DNA of 64,000 nucleotides from Meconema thalassinum (lineage: Eukaryota; Arthropoda; Insecta; Orthoptera; Tettigoniidae). This document shows positions 1 to 12,252 of the stretch, piece after piece; within the stretch, counting starts at the first letter, position 1; every line of letters starts with the position of its first letter. The notes under the pieces are model-generated. The model saw only the letters and a list, made by a program, of their open reading frames with translations. It was not told the origin of the DNA and did not search any database. Position numbers and translations under genes: made by a program. Location: assembly GCA_946902985.2 (NCBI GenBank), contig OX336396.1:234686297-234750296 (forward strand), in the 5' to 3' direction.

Positions 1-35
1 GGCTGTCTTAAAATTTAAGCAAAGGTAGTTGTGAG

Positions 36-553
36 CCATAATAATAATTACGGTAATAATAATATCGTATGGCCTCGGTGCCGGGTGCAAGCTTTGTTAT
101 TTGACACCCAGAGGGTAGCTTGCATGTCGAAATTTGTTGTTCCTTGAAGCACTATGAAAGTCAAGGAGGTTAGATAACTAAGCTCCTTGACATTATAGCG
201 CTTTCTAACGCCTCAAAATAGTGCTGCCTTGGGTTTTTGTGGGTATCTACTCACATAACGTAACGGCGGTACTTTTTGAGGATCCAACCAGCCTTCGGGC
301 TGACTACCTAACAGACAGACAGACAGTAGAGAAATGAGGAACTTTGTGTTACCGGATAATCCTGAGATTAATTTTTCCATTATGAGCACGGCCTACTGAA
401 TTCAAATGGGTTCTTTAACATGCCAACATCGTATGACATGCGTATCGTGATTTTTGCCGCATTTCAAAAAATCACTTACCACGGCCAGGAGCGAACCTAC
501 AAGCTTGGGGGGTTAGTAATCCGACACGATAACCACTCACCCACCGTGGCAAG
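36..553 (-). mobile_element. tRNA-derived SINE (family C), minus strand, interrupted
   Basis: Read on the minus strand this begins with a tRNA-like head near 553 (a box A-like stretch, then a box B-like GGTTCG). It continues through a body matching 63486-63880 and ends in an ATT-type microsatellite near 36-66. The match to the copy at the other end of the window breaks at about 205-331, where unrelated sequence is inserted. SINEs of this type are non-coding and depend on a LINE for movement. The two-copy comparison defines its ends; no gene is present. Confidence 0.75.
205..331 (+). mobile_element. Short non-autonomous element with (CAGA)n end, nested in SINE C
   Basis: This block is absent from the otherwise matching SINE at 63486-63880, so it is an insertion. 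It starts with GCCTCAAAATAGTGCTGCC and ends with GACTACCTAACAGACAGACAG. The same head is seen at about 36690 and the same tail at about 37498-37560, where some 750 bp lie between them. The copy here therefore looks like an internally deleted form. The tetranucleotide tail suggests LINE-type mobilisation. Class unknown. Confidence 0.55.
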
Positions 554-670
554 CTATAAAATAAAATATATTGTTCAAATATCAATCTTCGTAAGCCAAC
601 GAGGTATACTTTCTCTAGTTCGTTGTTTTGAACTAATTATGGAAAACTTAACAGGCTTTACTAATCTTTT

Positions 671-676
671 ATTTTT

Positions 677-716
<40 letters not shown>

Positions 717-718
717 TC
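671..718 (+). repeat. (TTTC)n microsatellite
   Basis: About eleven consecutive TTTC units form a pure pyrimidine tract between the SINE and the P-element relic. Confidence 0.95.
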
Positions 719-766
719 ATCTCAGAAATTTCAGATGGAAAGCTTATTTGCGATTCCAGCAGAAAG

Positions 767-1622
767 ATGCCAATATACGGTTTGATTATTGATTTCTTAA
801 GTGTGATTCCACTAGCAGAAACATGCGTGTGGGGACAAAGATCTGTATTGAGATACTTATTAACACGCAGATTGAGTCAGGATCACTTAGAGCTATTTTT
901 TTCTTCTATTCGCTCCAGAAGTGGGAATAGAAATAATCCAAATGCAGTACAATTTAACTCAGCTAATAGGAAGTGTTTAATTGCGAGGGTACGCCCATCC
1001 ATGAATTCGAACTGTAAGCCTATTGAGTGTGACCTACTTGTGATAACTGCAACAGCAAATATTCTTGGTGTCAATGGGAAGGTCGATACTATGCTGACAG
1101 ACAGATCATGGTTACTGTGCACATTATAATTCACCGAGCTTGTATGTAGGAAATGTTGTTCATTACATAGCAGGAAGTGTCGTTCGCCAAGTGTCTAAAA
1201 AAATGTGTTTTGAATGCCTAGGAGTGCTTTTATCAGGTCAAGATATTCGGAAAGACGGAGTGATTGAAGAGAAAGACGTGAAAGAATGCCCTTTGAATCC
1301 ATCAAATGATGTAGTGAAATTATGTAAAACAGCTGAGAGTGTCATCAGGAAGAATGAGTGTATGTTGCGAAAGAACACGAATAATCTCATGCTGAAGTTG
1401 CCGACAGATGTCTAAATCTGCCGGGTTATCTGTTTCAGAAATCTGACCATCTATTTACAGCTACTGAATCTGGGGAAAAGCCTCACTATGCTTCACTCAT
1501 CGAGCGAATTGTGAAACAGTATTATAAATGCAGGCTTCACACTTCTGCAGAAATACAGCTCAAGGTGAGAGGTCAACAGGTGCGTCAGTTGTACACAAAA
1601 CGTTTTCTTTTAAAAGAATAAT
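767..1622 (+). pseudogene. P-element / THAP9-type transposase C-terminal relic
   Basis: Three successive reading frames carry pieces of the C-terminal part of a P-element-type transposase. 767-1100 contains the family signature LSQDHLELFFSSIRSR followed by N-P-x-A-x-QF. From about 1100 the frame changes, and 1140-1415 reads VVHYIAGSVV and a Cys-containing stretch typical of the same C-terminus. A third frame continues to a stop at about 1622. P-element transposases cut DNA at element ends in the nucleus. The N-terminal THAP zinc finger and most of the RNase H-like core are missing, and I see no terminal inverted repeats. The frame changes make this a dead fragment rather than a domesticated gene. 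The alternative of separate exons is unlikely because no splice sites are obvious at the joins. Confidence 0.7.
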
Positions 1623-4600
1623 GGAATCATGCTATGTACTGTGCATAAGCAACGTAGCTTATTGTCTTGTAAGATGATTGTGTTAGTTTTCGTTCAATGT
1701 ACAAATTAAATTGTCAGGCCTTACGTAGGCCTAATCTTACGCCTCGTTAGTCACGCCTCTCCCTACCTGCCTCCCACCCTCTTGACAGGGTATATCATGG
1801 CGGCTGCCAGTTCAACCTTCTTCAAATATGGCGGCGCCATTTCCACTCTATATACCTTTCTCTAGCTCGTTGGACGCGCCTCAGTGGATTTCAGGGGCCT
1901 ACAATCTCATAACAGGGCGGAAGTCTTCAGAGTCTTCCAGAGCACGGACGCTCGGACGAGAATAACGACTTCCACCAGGGACACAGAAACAAGCTAATAA
2001 CACTTGCACCTATAGTAGGGACATACATACAGACTCATTAACGTAAACGGCACATTTTTTTTCTTTCCACGTATATGCAGTGCAACATGGCTAAACCAAA
2101 AGTATATCATTCTAAATCCTTCTTGATTTTTTTTGGGCCCTTAGCATTTTTCTTTTCTCTCACAGGCCAGCCATGGTTATTGAGCATGGTTGGTCCATAT
2201 TATAACTTGGATAACGTAAAGTGCTAATATCCAAAGCCAAGTAGAAGCCCATCAGGTGAGTTACGCGGCTTAAAGCCGGAAAGAGATATTCCGAACACAG
2301 CTTAAGCAACAAATCACAGCATAGAGCTTAAGCGGGTCTTTCCAGGTAGAAATGACTAAGTGTTCTATGTTCCGGTCCAACAGTTTGATAGATTCCCTTG
2401 TGACGGGCGAGAGCCCTCATTGTAACAAGAATTAAGAATCTCAAACTATTTTCCAAAAGTGGTAGATTTCCCTGAGACGTAACTAGATTACTATAGTGCT
2501 AACGTCACCTACTAGATGGATAGTACGATCAGGACCTACTTACCATTTTTAAGCATTTTTTTTCATAATGGTTACGACACAATTTTGGCAGACTATCGCC
2601 ATCGGGCAACTCGCTTTAATCAGCCTAAGGCAGGGTGCAGGCGACATACAATATATCTTCTATACCTTTTCAAAGTGCTCTCTTAATACGGAGCGGGGCA
2701 TAGCTCTTTTTTTTTCTCTTTCTCTGCCTCAGTCATTAGGCCCGATGAAGGAAAAATTGGCCAAGTTGAACTATATATATTCCATACATAGGCATACGTG
2801 ACACGTTACACTGCTTGTAATATGACTTTTTTCTCATTTCCACAACAACACGCAAGCTAAAACGCTAACACACCGTAGGATGAAAATCCCAGACTTTGGG
2901 AAACCCAGCACATTTTTGGAAATCACACAATCAGTTTACATTGCCACATGACAGTAAATCGCTACTAAAAGAAAAGGAAATGATCCCGCTGGCAGACGTG
3001 GAAAGAAGGCCAAGAAATAGCCTTCAAACCTCACTGACCGCACCGGGATACGATCATAACACTACCAAACTGTCCCGGAGACACAACCTGAATAGTGCCA
3101 GAAACAATTACTCTGGGTAAAAGACGGTCTCAAAACCCGCAACCTTATGAATACCAGGAACATAAGGTCGGGTAGCTATCCAGTTCTAGGATAGAAGAGT
3201 AGGAAGCTAAAATAGATTGGGACAGTTCCACTAACAGATGGTCATAAATGAAAAACAACAAAATCACCTCCGGCACATAGTCACCAAACACGCGACTAGC
3301 GGCCCGGAGACACTCGTGTATAACGACATTTTGAACAATGGATAGGAATATACTTGACCCACGTTACAAGTCAACACAACACTTGGGAACACAAAGGTAG
3401 TTAATAGAAGGTTCTTTTGCATTACGAAGAGCCTGCCCGCAATTACAAGAGACAGCAATCAAGTTCCCACATACGCGTGCCGGAAACAAGAGCATGGACA
3501 GAACATAAAACAAATGAGAGCTCACGACATTGTAATTCTACACTGTCAGCGATAAGGCACGCATGGCTGGCTGACCTTCACGCATACAGACGAACTAAGC
3601 CAGCTCCAAGTGGACAGGAAAGACGCGTTCATTCACGGCAGATTCAAACACCTCAGAACTCCACAAATTACACTACGAGGAGAAGTCAAAAACATACAAA
3701 CTCTGCACAGGTATGCGTACTTTCATTTGCACATTGCACATACACGGGGAACGTGCCATAATATGGACGGCACAAATACCGTCGTAACAAGCCTTTACAG
3801 CACCCCGGGTCCGAACCCATGATCACACACCACGCTCGTACCAAAAACTAACTATCCAACGGTATTTTTGATACGGGAAACACAACCAAAATACATACAA
3901 GGAGCGCACAAAACATGAACAACGCAGACATAGAACACAGCGAATGACATGAGGTCGCGGGTCCCAATCCCAGTAAAAATTAGACACCAGGGAAAACAAT
4001 TATCCAGGTTGCCAACCACACCGAAATTGGCCCATACAGATACATGAACAGGGAATACCACATTTCCTCCCGCCAAAAACCAGGCATAAAATTTCAAATT
4101 ACACCAGACATGGAAAATACATCTCCCAGACACAGGCATAGAAATTTCGTAAGACAAAAGTCTTATGAAATAAGGGCCACACAACACCACTAGCTAATTA
4201 GGGCGGATTGCTACATTCGTCCGCCAGGAATTTAGAACAATAACAACATGGCATACGTGCAAGAAGGCACATGGCGACAGCTGACATACATAACGTCCGA
4301 GCCATTACACATACAAACTGCTGATGTGCAGATTTCGTCACATGGCAATATTGCTGGTGACAGACACTATTGTAGTATCGGCATTGACCATGACATTACA
4401 AGCATTAAGCAATCATAATGCCAACACATTTTTAACACTGCTAAAACATTTAAAACATTTAGCAATGGACAAGACGTGACAGATCGGAACTTACCTTGGG
4501 CCCATAGGAGCACGTTCGCAAAGACGTTGACAGGCCACGGGCACCTCCTGCCCATACACGCGATACATATTACGACTTAGCCTGCAACAGACCAACCGTC

Positions 4601-5650
4601 CGCGTGGTGTAGCGGAACATAGGCACACACACACGCGCTCACTAATTAGAAGCGAACACAGACAGGGGCTCTGAGGACACAAGACCTCCCCCCTCCAATA
4701 ACTTCTTTTCGCGATTCTATTCCCAAAATAAATCATTCCAGGCTATTAGGACATGGCCAGTCGCACTACGACCACTGGCCACATTCACACTACAAATGGC
4801 AGACCAGATTAGGTCGTGAAGCTTTACTATCCCAAGGTGCGGATAGAAAGCCAACATGGACCAAGGGAGGATGACAGGAGAACAGGCTACCAGCGTACCA
4901 CCTTACTCCCTTCCAATAACCTTCTCACGTCCAACATAACCAACGCAGACACATGAACACGACCAAAACAGCTACACTACATTACAGAGTATACACAAGG
5001 GGTTGATAGACTTCATGCGTCTAAAGAGAAGGCCTACTACGCCTTGGATCACAATGCTACCACCTGAGTATTAGGGGTGGGTCGGCAAACATTAAATAAG
5101 CATAATGCGCATCTCCAAATGAGAGATGAGGCCACAATTATATATATTAACCACTTTTTGTTAATTAAATACTCCCGCATGACAGGAATATATTAGTATT
5201 ATGCCTCAACCTACACCTATCCGTACATGAGTGCAGACGCCTCATATCCAGATACATGCATGAGTATCCCATCCATTTACCAAGGATATTACTATCAAAC
5301 CTGCATGGAATTTTCATATCTTTGCAATCCCGGGAATTACCTGCCCCAGTCCACTCATTGTAGGAGCACTCCTAGTATCATTACCGGCTCAAGGCCACCA
5401 TTTATTTGAGCCCAAAGATGCATAACCTCTTCCTACCGTACTTTAAGCCCACTCTACAAATAACTACCCCCAGATCATAATAACAGGGTACCTGACGCCA
5501 CAGACCCTACTAACACCTCCATTAAGGTAAAAAGAGCATTATTGCTGGAAAGCTGACGTAGCAATGGTAGACCAGAAGTAGTCAATGTACTTAGAAGCTA
5601 TACAACCCCACAACACTGGAAATATTTTACATTTTACACAAAGATTAAAC
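1623..5650. other. Unassigned A/C-skewed non-coding DNA
   Basis: No convincing gene is present; all open frames are short and unrelated to families I recognise. The plus strand is noticeably rich in A and C, especially at 3120-5000. Around 1795-1840 are two ATGGCGGC motifs, one inside the near-palindrome ATGGCGGCGCCAT. The skew resembles the flank resuming at 22901, so this may be one arm of a larger element split by the gypsy insertion. Confidence 0.5.
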
Positions 5651-6138
5651 TATTTACAAAGGTTACGCCCATATTTTTTTAAAGGTAAAGGAATCTGAAA
5701 CACTCTGATTGATGATAGCGGCAGGAGCCGAAGGTCAGAGGCACCACGTTGGAGCAGAGCTGGGGAAGGTGACGTGGACCCTTACCCCAGTTGGCTCGAC
5801 AGCTCAGTGACCTTACTTAACTTCACGACCAGACCAAACAGACGAACCACGTAAGGTTAAGGCACTCGCGGCCTGGCAAGGGCAAACGTCAAGATCTAGG
5901 GGTGCATCTAGCCTATCCCCCTTGTCGGAGACAGTTACACCCACTATGTGCCACGGTCATCGAAGCCAAGACCTGCAGGGAAGACTTTCTGAGGATGGTG
6001 GGAGAAATAGCTCACTCCGCGCCGAACTCAGGGGACGACCCTAGAGACGACCCAACCTATGACTAGACTTCTAGTTAAATTTAAGTTAAGTAGAGCTTCT
6101 ATAGCGGGAAGCAAGACTCCTGTGCGTTGGAGTGAAAT

Positions 6139-6290
6139 ATTACTGCGGCCGATAAAGGCGAAATGAAATATTAATGCGTAAAGCATACTACTGCGGCCGA
6201 TAAAGGCGAAATGAAATGCGAAGAGCATACTACTGCGGCCGATAAAGGCGAATATTACTGCGAAAAGCAGACTACGATTGCCAATGAAGG
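6139..6290 (+). repeat. ~45-bp tandem repeat, 3-4 copies
   Basis: The motif TACTGCGGCCGATAAAGGCG occurs at about 6141, 6188 and 6231, with a diverged fourth copy near 6269. Spacing is 47 then 43 bases. The bases between copies are also related (GAAATGAAAT, then GC..AAGCA). Confidence 0.85.
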
Positions 6291-7702
6291 CGAAGATGAT
6301 ATTATGCCATTGGACAATGTCCAATGCCCACATAAATGGCGACGCAGCGGGCAGTCAGAGGGCATTAAATAGACATGCAACGAGCTGTCTACAGGGGTTA
6401 CAGTGGGCAGACCCAACTATGACAACATATCGACAACAATGGCAACGAGCAGGATGGTACAGCAGGCGAAACGGTTTGCTCAGGGGTACCGTAAGCCGCC
6501 TGCGACTAGGTTAATACTAGTTGATAAGCGTCGACATCTAGAATTAAGGGGGCGGAATCCAGCGATTCTTGAGACAACCGGTGTTTCTGGACTCGTGCGG
6601 GTGGTGTCCTGAGGAAGTAAATTGCCTCAGGCGATCGCCCTGGTCGAAATCTTAGCTGTAAGACAGTTGCACTTTGGTACGCAACTTAGGATTAAGCAAA
6701 TTCATTAACCGCTGTTGCCAGGTAAATGGCACAGCACATTTCGGCAATAGAATAAGGCCATCCATTCGGTTTAATAGTAGTAGCCATTTTTTTAAATTTT
6801 CAATCATAAGTAGGATAGATAGTGTTAAGTAACGTCGTTCGGCACCTGATGACCAACAAACCCGTCATCAGTGTAAGCCCGGTAATACATTAAGTTAGAT
6901 TATACTAGGATAACTTACATTAAGGTAGAATATTTCGGCACTGGTCACCAAAAATCGGTACCAGGGTAAGCCCGGTAATATAACACAATAAGTAGAGTAA
7001 GTAGGATAAGATAGGACTCTAGCCGGCATAGGTTAGGAGACAGCAATATAGAGTGCCAAAGGCAGGCAATATTGGCATGCGCCTATAAATGATATATATG
7101 GCTTGTATAATATTTCTATGCTCTATTACAGATCACCCGAGCGGCAATCCACTAATATATTTTGTCCACGGGTCCACAACGCAATAAACATGTCTTTTGT
7201 AAATATATTGCCAACACCAAATTGTACACACTCTCCTCTGTCACAAACATATACACTCCCCAAAACTTTCAGTTGCACCCTTTAACGGTGACAACACAGT
7301 GGTCAACGATGCACAGTAACCGTGGAATACTGAGTATCAATGAACACAAAAACACGTGATGCACGCAAATGAAGCGTGGATTCAGTGTCTAAGGGCGGCA
7401 CAACGCTTGTAAGCGCCGCGCCTTCGACGCTAAGGTGGAATTCCTAACCACGGTGGGAAAACCACTAGGGCATAGGAGAAAACAAAATGAGACAGCGGAT
7501 TAGCCACTGTACCTTAGCAGGAACGGCCACTTAAGGACGCTTCAGAAGCAAGGTTGAGAGTTAACAGCGCAAAAGGGTATCTAATAAATGGCCACCTATA
7601 AGAGCTCTATAAGGTAATATATATTAGTTATAAATTATTTTGTATTCCATAATTATATCATGACAAGGTTATACACATACATGTTCCACATGGTTGGATA
7701 AT

Positions 7703-7706
7703 ATAC
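7703..7706. repeat. Target-site duplication ATAC (left)
   Basis: ATAC lies immediately before the 5' LTR and is repeated immediately after the 3' LTR at 22897-22900. A 4-bp duplication is typical of Ty3/gypsy integrases. Confidence 0.9.
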
Positions 7707-8397
7707 TGAACCCATGGGCCATAGGGTGCATGACGGTCGAATCCATGTCCTTAAGGAAGAAATGAAAGAAACGTATAGTTTCTTAAAGGAACGGAGAGAG
7801 ACTTTAAGCCAGGAATATAGCTTAACATTGTGCAAGCGACTAGGGACAGATGTTCCTTAGATGAGATCACCCCACTCGACATTTCAGAGAGGGCTGGTCA
7901 CGAGTATTAATAACTGAGTGGAACTTTCCACCGTGATAGAAAGAGAAGCCTGAATCGGAATTCAAGCTGACGTTGCTGGATTTTGACAACGCCGCATATG
8001 CACCAGAAGAGGAATAATTAAAATTAACACGTTTACGAGCATAATAATGAGTAAACAAGCATAGCACAGTGAATCATTTTGAGTGAGAGATTTTTCAGTA
8101 TAGAGAAACCATGTAATAATTGTGCAGAAATAAACTGCCGACGTAAGACGACGTCATAGGGGAATTACCTAAGCCTCTGTGGAGGGGAGAGAGCAAAAGG
8201 AATGTAACACCCACACAATTGAGGACGAGAAATTAATTAATATCTCCGAACTGCACGATCGATTCTTAGGTGCAATAAGATCATTTGACATTGAGAAGAT
8301 GAGCTTTCGGAAGGTATAATTTTTATAATTGTGGCACCATTATTTTAGAAGTTGACCACAGAAAAGGCTTGAGTCTTATTTTTTTGTAGTAAAACAG

Positions 8398-8403
8398 TAT
8401 AAA
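8398..8403 (+). promoter_or_regulatory. LTR TATA box
   Basis: TATAAA sits about 30 bases upstream of a CATGCAGTATTCAG stretch that could hold the transcription start. If so, U3 is about 720 bp and R plus U5 exceed 3.3 kb. The same box in the 3' LTR is at 19525-19530. Confidence 0.55.
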
Positions 8404-8424
8404 GCTTCGGGCGTTTCCAAGCCA

Positions 8425-8790
8425 ATCATGCAGTATTCAGACAGCCTGAGGGCACGTCACTGTGTCGCATCGCACAAGCAGTTACAACGAGCACTCCGTG
8501 ACCGGAGGTGCTGCATCAAAGTCTTCAAACGTATGAACCTCAGGGGAGGTCATACTGCGCAACAAGTATAAGCACTGAATGCAGTATTCAGACAGCCAGA
8601 GGGCACGTCACTGTGTCACATCGCATGCAGTCCTACGAGCATTCCGTGAGGGGAAGTGCTGCTCCACGACGTAGAAGAAGTCATTCCGACAGTCCGTGAA
8701 GGGACGTAACTCTGCGTTACATCGATAACAGCTACCAGTACTCCTTGAGGGGAGAAACGCTGTTTTACACCGCCGAAGTAAGATCCAATA
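8425..8790 (+). repeat. ~50-bp degenerate tandem array in the LTR
   Basis: A motif close to TCCGTGAGGGGAAGT recurs at about 8443, 8494, 8537, 8594, 8642, 8692 and 8741, i.e. at spacings of 43-57. Each is followed by a CTG/CACTGTG-like stretch and a GCATCGCA/CAGTAC-like stretch. Two blocks (8429-8474 and 8580-8625) are almost identical, which indicates secondary duplication of a pair of units. The matching array in the 3' LTR is 19552-19917. It starts just at or after the presumed transcription start, so it could be a regulatory or structured RNA region. Confidence 0.75.
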
Positions 8791-11769
8791 GCCACAGGCG
8801 TCACAGTAGTAACGACTTGCTTGCCTCCATAAGGAGCATTCAAGGCGAAATTTTAAAGTATCGCCGTAGTGAAATATTAGGAAAATCCTAATTATAGGAT
8901 TTAGGCCCGACTGTATACAAGTTAAAGTGAAAATTCGCAAGACATAGTCAGAGTAGGCTGCGAACGTCGGACTTAAAGGCGATAGGTCGTTAAATGTACG
9001 AACGAATAGATCATAACGTACGGAAGTATCGTACCAGACAGATAAACTGTTATTTAAATTGAAGAAACCTAAAAAGGAAGAACAGAATAAGGTTCGAACG
9101 TAGGAGTGTTAAAACAGTTCAAATAAATAGAATAGGAGACTATAAATATTAGCTCCAGAAAGCAGGCGAACAATTCTAATAGTACTAGAATCGAGAAGTG
9201 CTAGCTGCTATAAACTAATTCTATAGGTCTTAGAGGAGACCTCGATCCATATAGACTTTCGTTAGGATCGATAGACAGATCTACAAAGAAGCCGTTCAAG
9301 CTAGATAAATAGCCGGTTATCCAGGATAGGAATAGCAGAATTGAACTCCAGGGAACAGTAGATGTTTCGGGACTTTCGCATTCTTCAGAATAGGAAGCCG
9401 ACATCGAATAAATTTCACCCTTGGAAACGGGAATTTAAGAAGATCACGTGTGAGAGGCTCAGAAACACGGCCTAGTGATCGTTGTGAAGTGTAAAATAAT
9501 CCAGATTGTGTGTTAAATAATATTTTTAGTGTTTATTATGTGTTCAAAAGGGACACATCAGAATATAAAAATGTCGTCAATATTAAGTGTTTTAGATATA
9601 TGTTTATTTGTGTTTTTACGTAAGATGAATACCTTTAATATGGTGTAAAAAGTTCAAAGTGGGCCCAAAAATGAAACACCGCACCAGATTTAAGATCAGG
9701 GATGATCTGGAAAATATGTGAGTACAAAATTCATTTTTATTTTGGTGTCAGAAATTGATTGTGTACAAAACCCACCGGAATTTTGGAGTGAAAGGGATGT
9801 GTTTTAATAAATAAATGCTGAATAATTAAGAATACGGTCTGAACAATAATAAAATAAATAGAGAAATTATGAATAATTATGTAAAGAATAAATCCCGTAG
9901 AGGTAATATGTGAATAAAGGGTTAAGGTATTTAACAAATGTCATAAGAGCAAGCGAAATATCATTTAATTATCATGAAAGACATTGAAATAAAGTAAAGT
10001 TGAGATATGAAAGGAATAGCTTTTGAGCTGGTATAAAGAATAAGGATAATAATAATAATTAAATATGGAAATGTTAAATAAAAATCAAATAAATTGATAT
10101 GAACATAAGAACGTTGAGCCTTAACGTATGTGTAAGAAATAAGGTTCAATGGAATATTTTAAAACAGGGAGCGATTTATCGACCACGGAAAGATTAATAT
10201 GTGAATTAAAATAATATGAATTGTTACTAAAGAGATTTTTATCAGTTCTTGGGAAGGCATTTTCGGCTTAAAATAATGCATAGCGCATAATGAGCGCAAA
10301 TATAATATTAAAGTGTCACGCTAGGAAAGCGTAGTGGTTAAATACTTGGTACATTACTTATGGAGGGTAGTTGATTGCAGTGAATTGATAATTGTGTAAG
10401 TCCTCTATTAGTGACATAGTATCACGAGGCATTGTGTATGTATTTAAAAAAGGGAGCTAATATGTGGTAGTATTGAGCGTATGTCATTGGGCCACGGCCG
10501 ACTCTAAATCGCATTTTTTATAAGGCCTTTGTACGGGATTGGTTCCCGAGGCACCTGAAGAGATTCGAATGCAGGATCTTCTTATGATAAAAGCCCCTGA
10601 AATTCTCCGTCGTCGTATGTGTATTTAATCTTCCCAATCAATGAGGACCCTCTCATAATTAATAAATGCCAAGGATATGAAAATGGTCTTTGAACCAAAG
10701 AATAGTTGTTTGAATGTTACGGTACAGTAAAGCCCGGTCTCCCCAGAACTGGATAGAATGTGAAGGTTTGTTTTGAAAGCCTTGAAAATAAGCTACTAAT
10801 GTTGGGGCAGACAGGATGTCGCCGCCACCCTAACAGGTCATAAATCGCACCCCAAGTAGTAGAGACTAGCTCTTTTAAAAGCGAGGGGGAACAGAGACCG
10901 TCTCGTAAGCTGTTTGTAAGAGAAATGAATACACCAGGAGTGTTTAAAGTTGTTAACGACCCGGGCGTTGAACCGAGGTCATTAAAGATGGATATTTCGT
11001 TTGCCGGTTCAGATCGTAGTTTCTTATATGATAATGGTCTATTAAGACATAAGAGATAAATAACAATCCCTCTGGTAATAATGTATGGACGTGGGATTCC
11101 ACGAGTTGGTTGAAGGCAACTGAGTTCGGGAGTAACTATAGTTTTTTGACTGTGTCAAGTACCTTCACGCTCTGGAGTACACAATTGATTTTCTGATTAC
11201 CTTAATATATTTGTGAAATAAAGAGAGATGATAACAACTGAATGTGTGGACATGCCCAAAAATATTGAATTAGATAATTAACATAGATTTTAAATATAAT
11301 TATATATTTGTTCTTGAGAAATAAGAAAATATAAAAACTAGTGTTTTGAGGTGTACAAGAATGACACCGTAATAATGTAAATGCATGGAGCCAAAGAGCT
11401 CGGAGTTATGTAAACTTAATGTTAGTGCTTTATGGAAGTGAGACTAAGTAAGAGTTGTTGGTTTATGTGGAAACCACAGGTTTTGAATACAATATTCGTT
11501 TATTTTATTTGTGATCCCTTGTTCATTTGGAACAAGCAGTTGATATTTGGGTCAGTAATTAAATTGTTTAAAATGTCTGTAGCGCCATTAATTTTATTAA
11601 TTAAATGTGTTTAAATAGGAGTTGATTTTGTTGTTATTTTTGCAAGTGTATCCTCTAATTAATCCAAATATGTGAGTCACAGAGTGGGGGAACTTACCGC
11701 TGCCCCGAAATCCCGAATTGAGCTACGCTGGTATACTGTGATTGGCATATTTCTTGCTAAATGGGCACA

Positions 11770-12252
11770 GGGGGATATATAAATACTGTGCTGGATTAAT
11801 AACTAGAGGAACACTTAAGTCGGTCATATCATGTAAAATTAAAGTAATGATAGGAAAAGCTACAACGTAAAATATTAACTGACCGCATGGGTCCCTGGAA
11901 ACTCATACCGAGCAGCCCTGAAATAATATATTATATATTATGAAACCCCCTAGCAAAACTCCACTTTTTGGCGCCCAGTACGCAGGGATGAGTTTTCCTA
12001 GGGAAAACCCGAGTTTTCTCGAAAAATCAAAATTTTCATTTTTTGAAAAAAAAATGGTTTTTCGAAATTTTGAATTTTAAACACTTCCATAAAGGTTTAT
12101 GAAATTGAATAAAAGTAGTAAAAGGGTACGTTGTAAGTGAATACCCGTACCAAAGTAAAGTTTTAAAGAAATTGGGACACACTAATTCAGAGTATCATCT
12201 CTCAAGCATGTACTAGTGTGGTGGCATTTGTGGCCCACTGTATTCTCATAAG
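11770..12252 (+). other. Leader between 5' LTR and gag; displaced PBS-like motif
   Basis: No TGG primer-binding start lies next to the LTR end; the sequence there is GGGGGATATATAAATAC. A motif TGGCGCCCA, matching the first nine bases of the tRNA-Lys-type primer-binding site common in insect gypsy elements, lies 199 bases inside at 11969-11977. Its partner bases beyond that diverge. The leader also has an A-rich stretch at 12020-12075. Confidence 0.5.

Larger units (their letters stand above)
5651..7706. other. Unassigned non-coding DNA with small direct repeats
   Basis: No gene recognised. The block holds the tandem repeat at 6139-6290 and a diverged direct repeat (6838-6886 and 6934-6982, about 96 bp apart) sharing TTCGGCAC and TAAGCCCGGTAATA. 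It ends at the 4-bp ATAC target site of the gypsy element. Confidence 0.5.
7707..11769 (+). repeat. 5' LTR (4,063 bp)
   Basis: Begins TGAACCCATGG and ends GGGCACA. It is identical in length to the 3' LTR at a constant offset of 11,127. The five differences I see fall at 7728, 9420, 9926, 10915 and 11084. It holds a TATA box at 8398, a ~50-bp degenerate repeat array at 8425-8790 and several AATAAA signals, the first after the TATA box at 9122. No frame longer than about 110 codons looks like a protein, so it appears non-coding. Confidence 0.97.

Noticed and set aside
6028..6333. Minus-strand frame with repeated FAFIGRSSMLFA-type peptide
   Set aside because: It is the translation of the ~45-bp tandem repeat, not a protein family I know.
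7867..11614. Short open frames in the 5' LTR repeated identically in the 3' LTR (e.g. at 8608-8940)
   Set aside because: They are duplicated only because the LTR is duplicated. None has a known motif, and several overlap the 50-bp repeat array.
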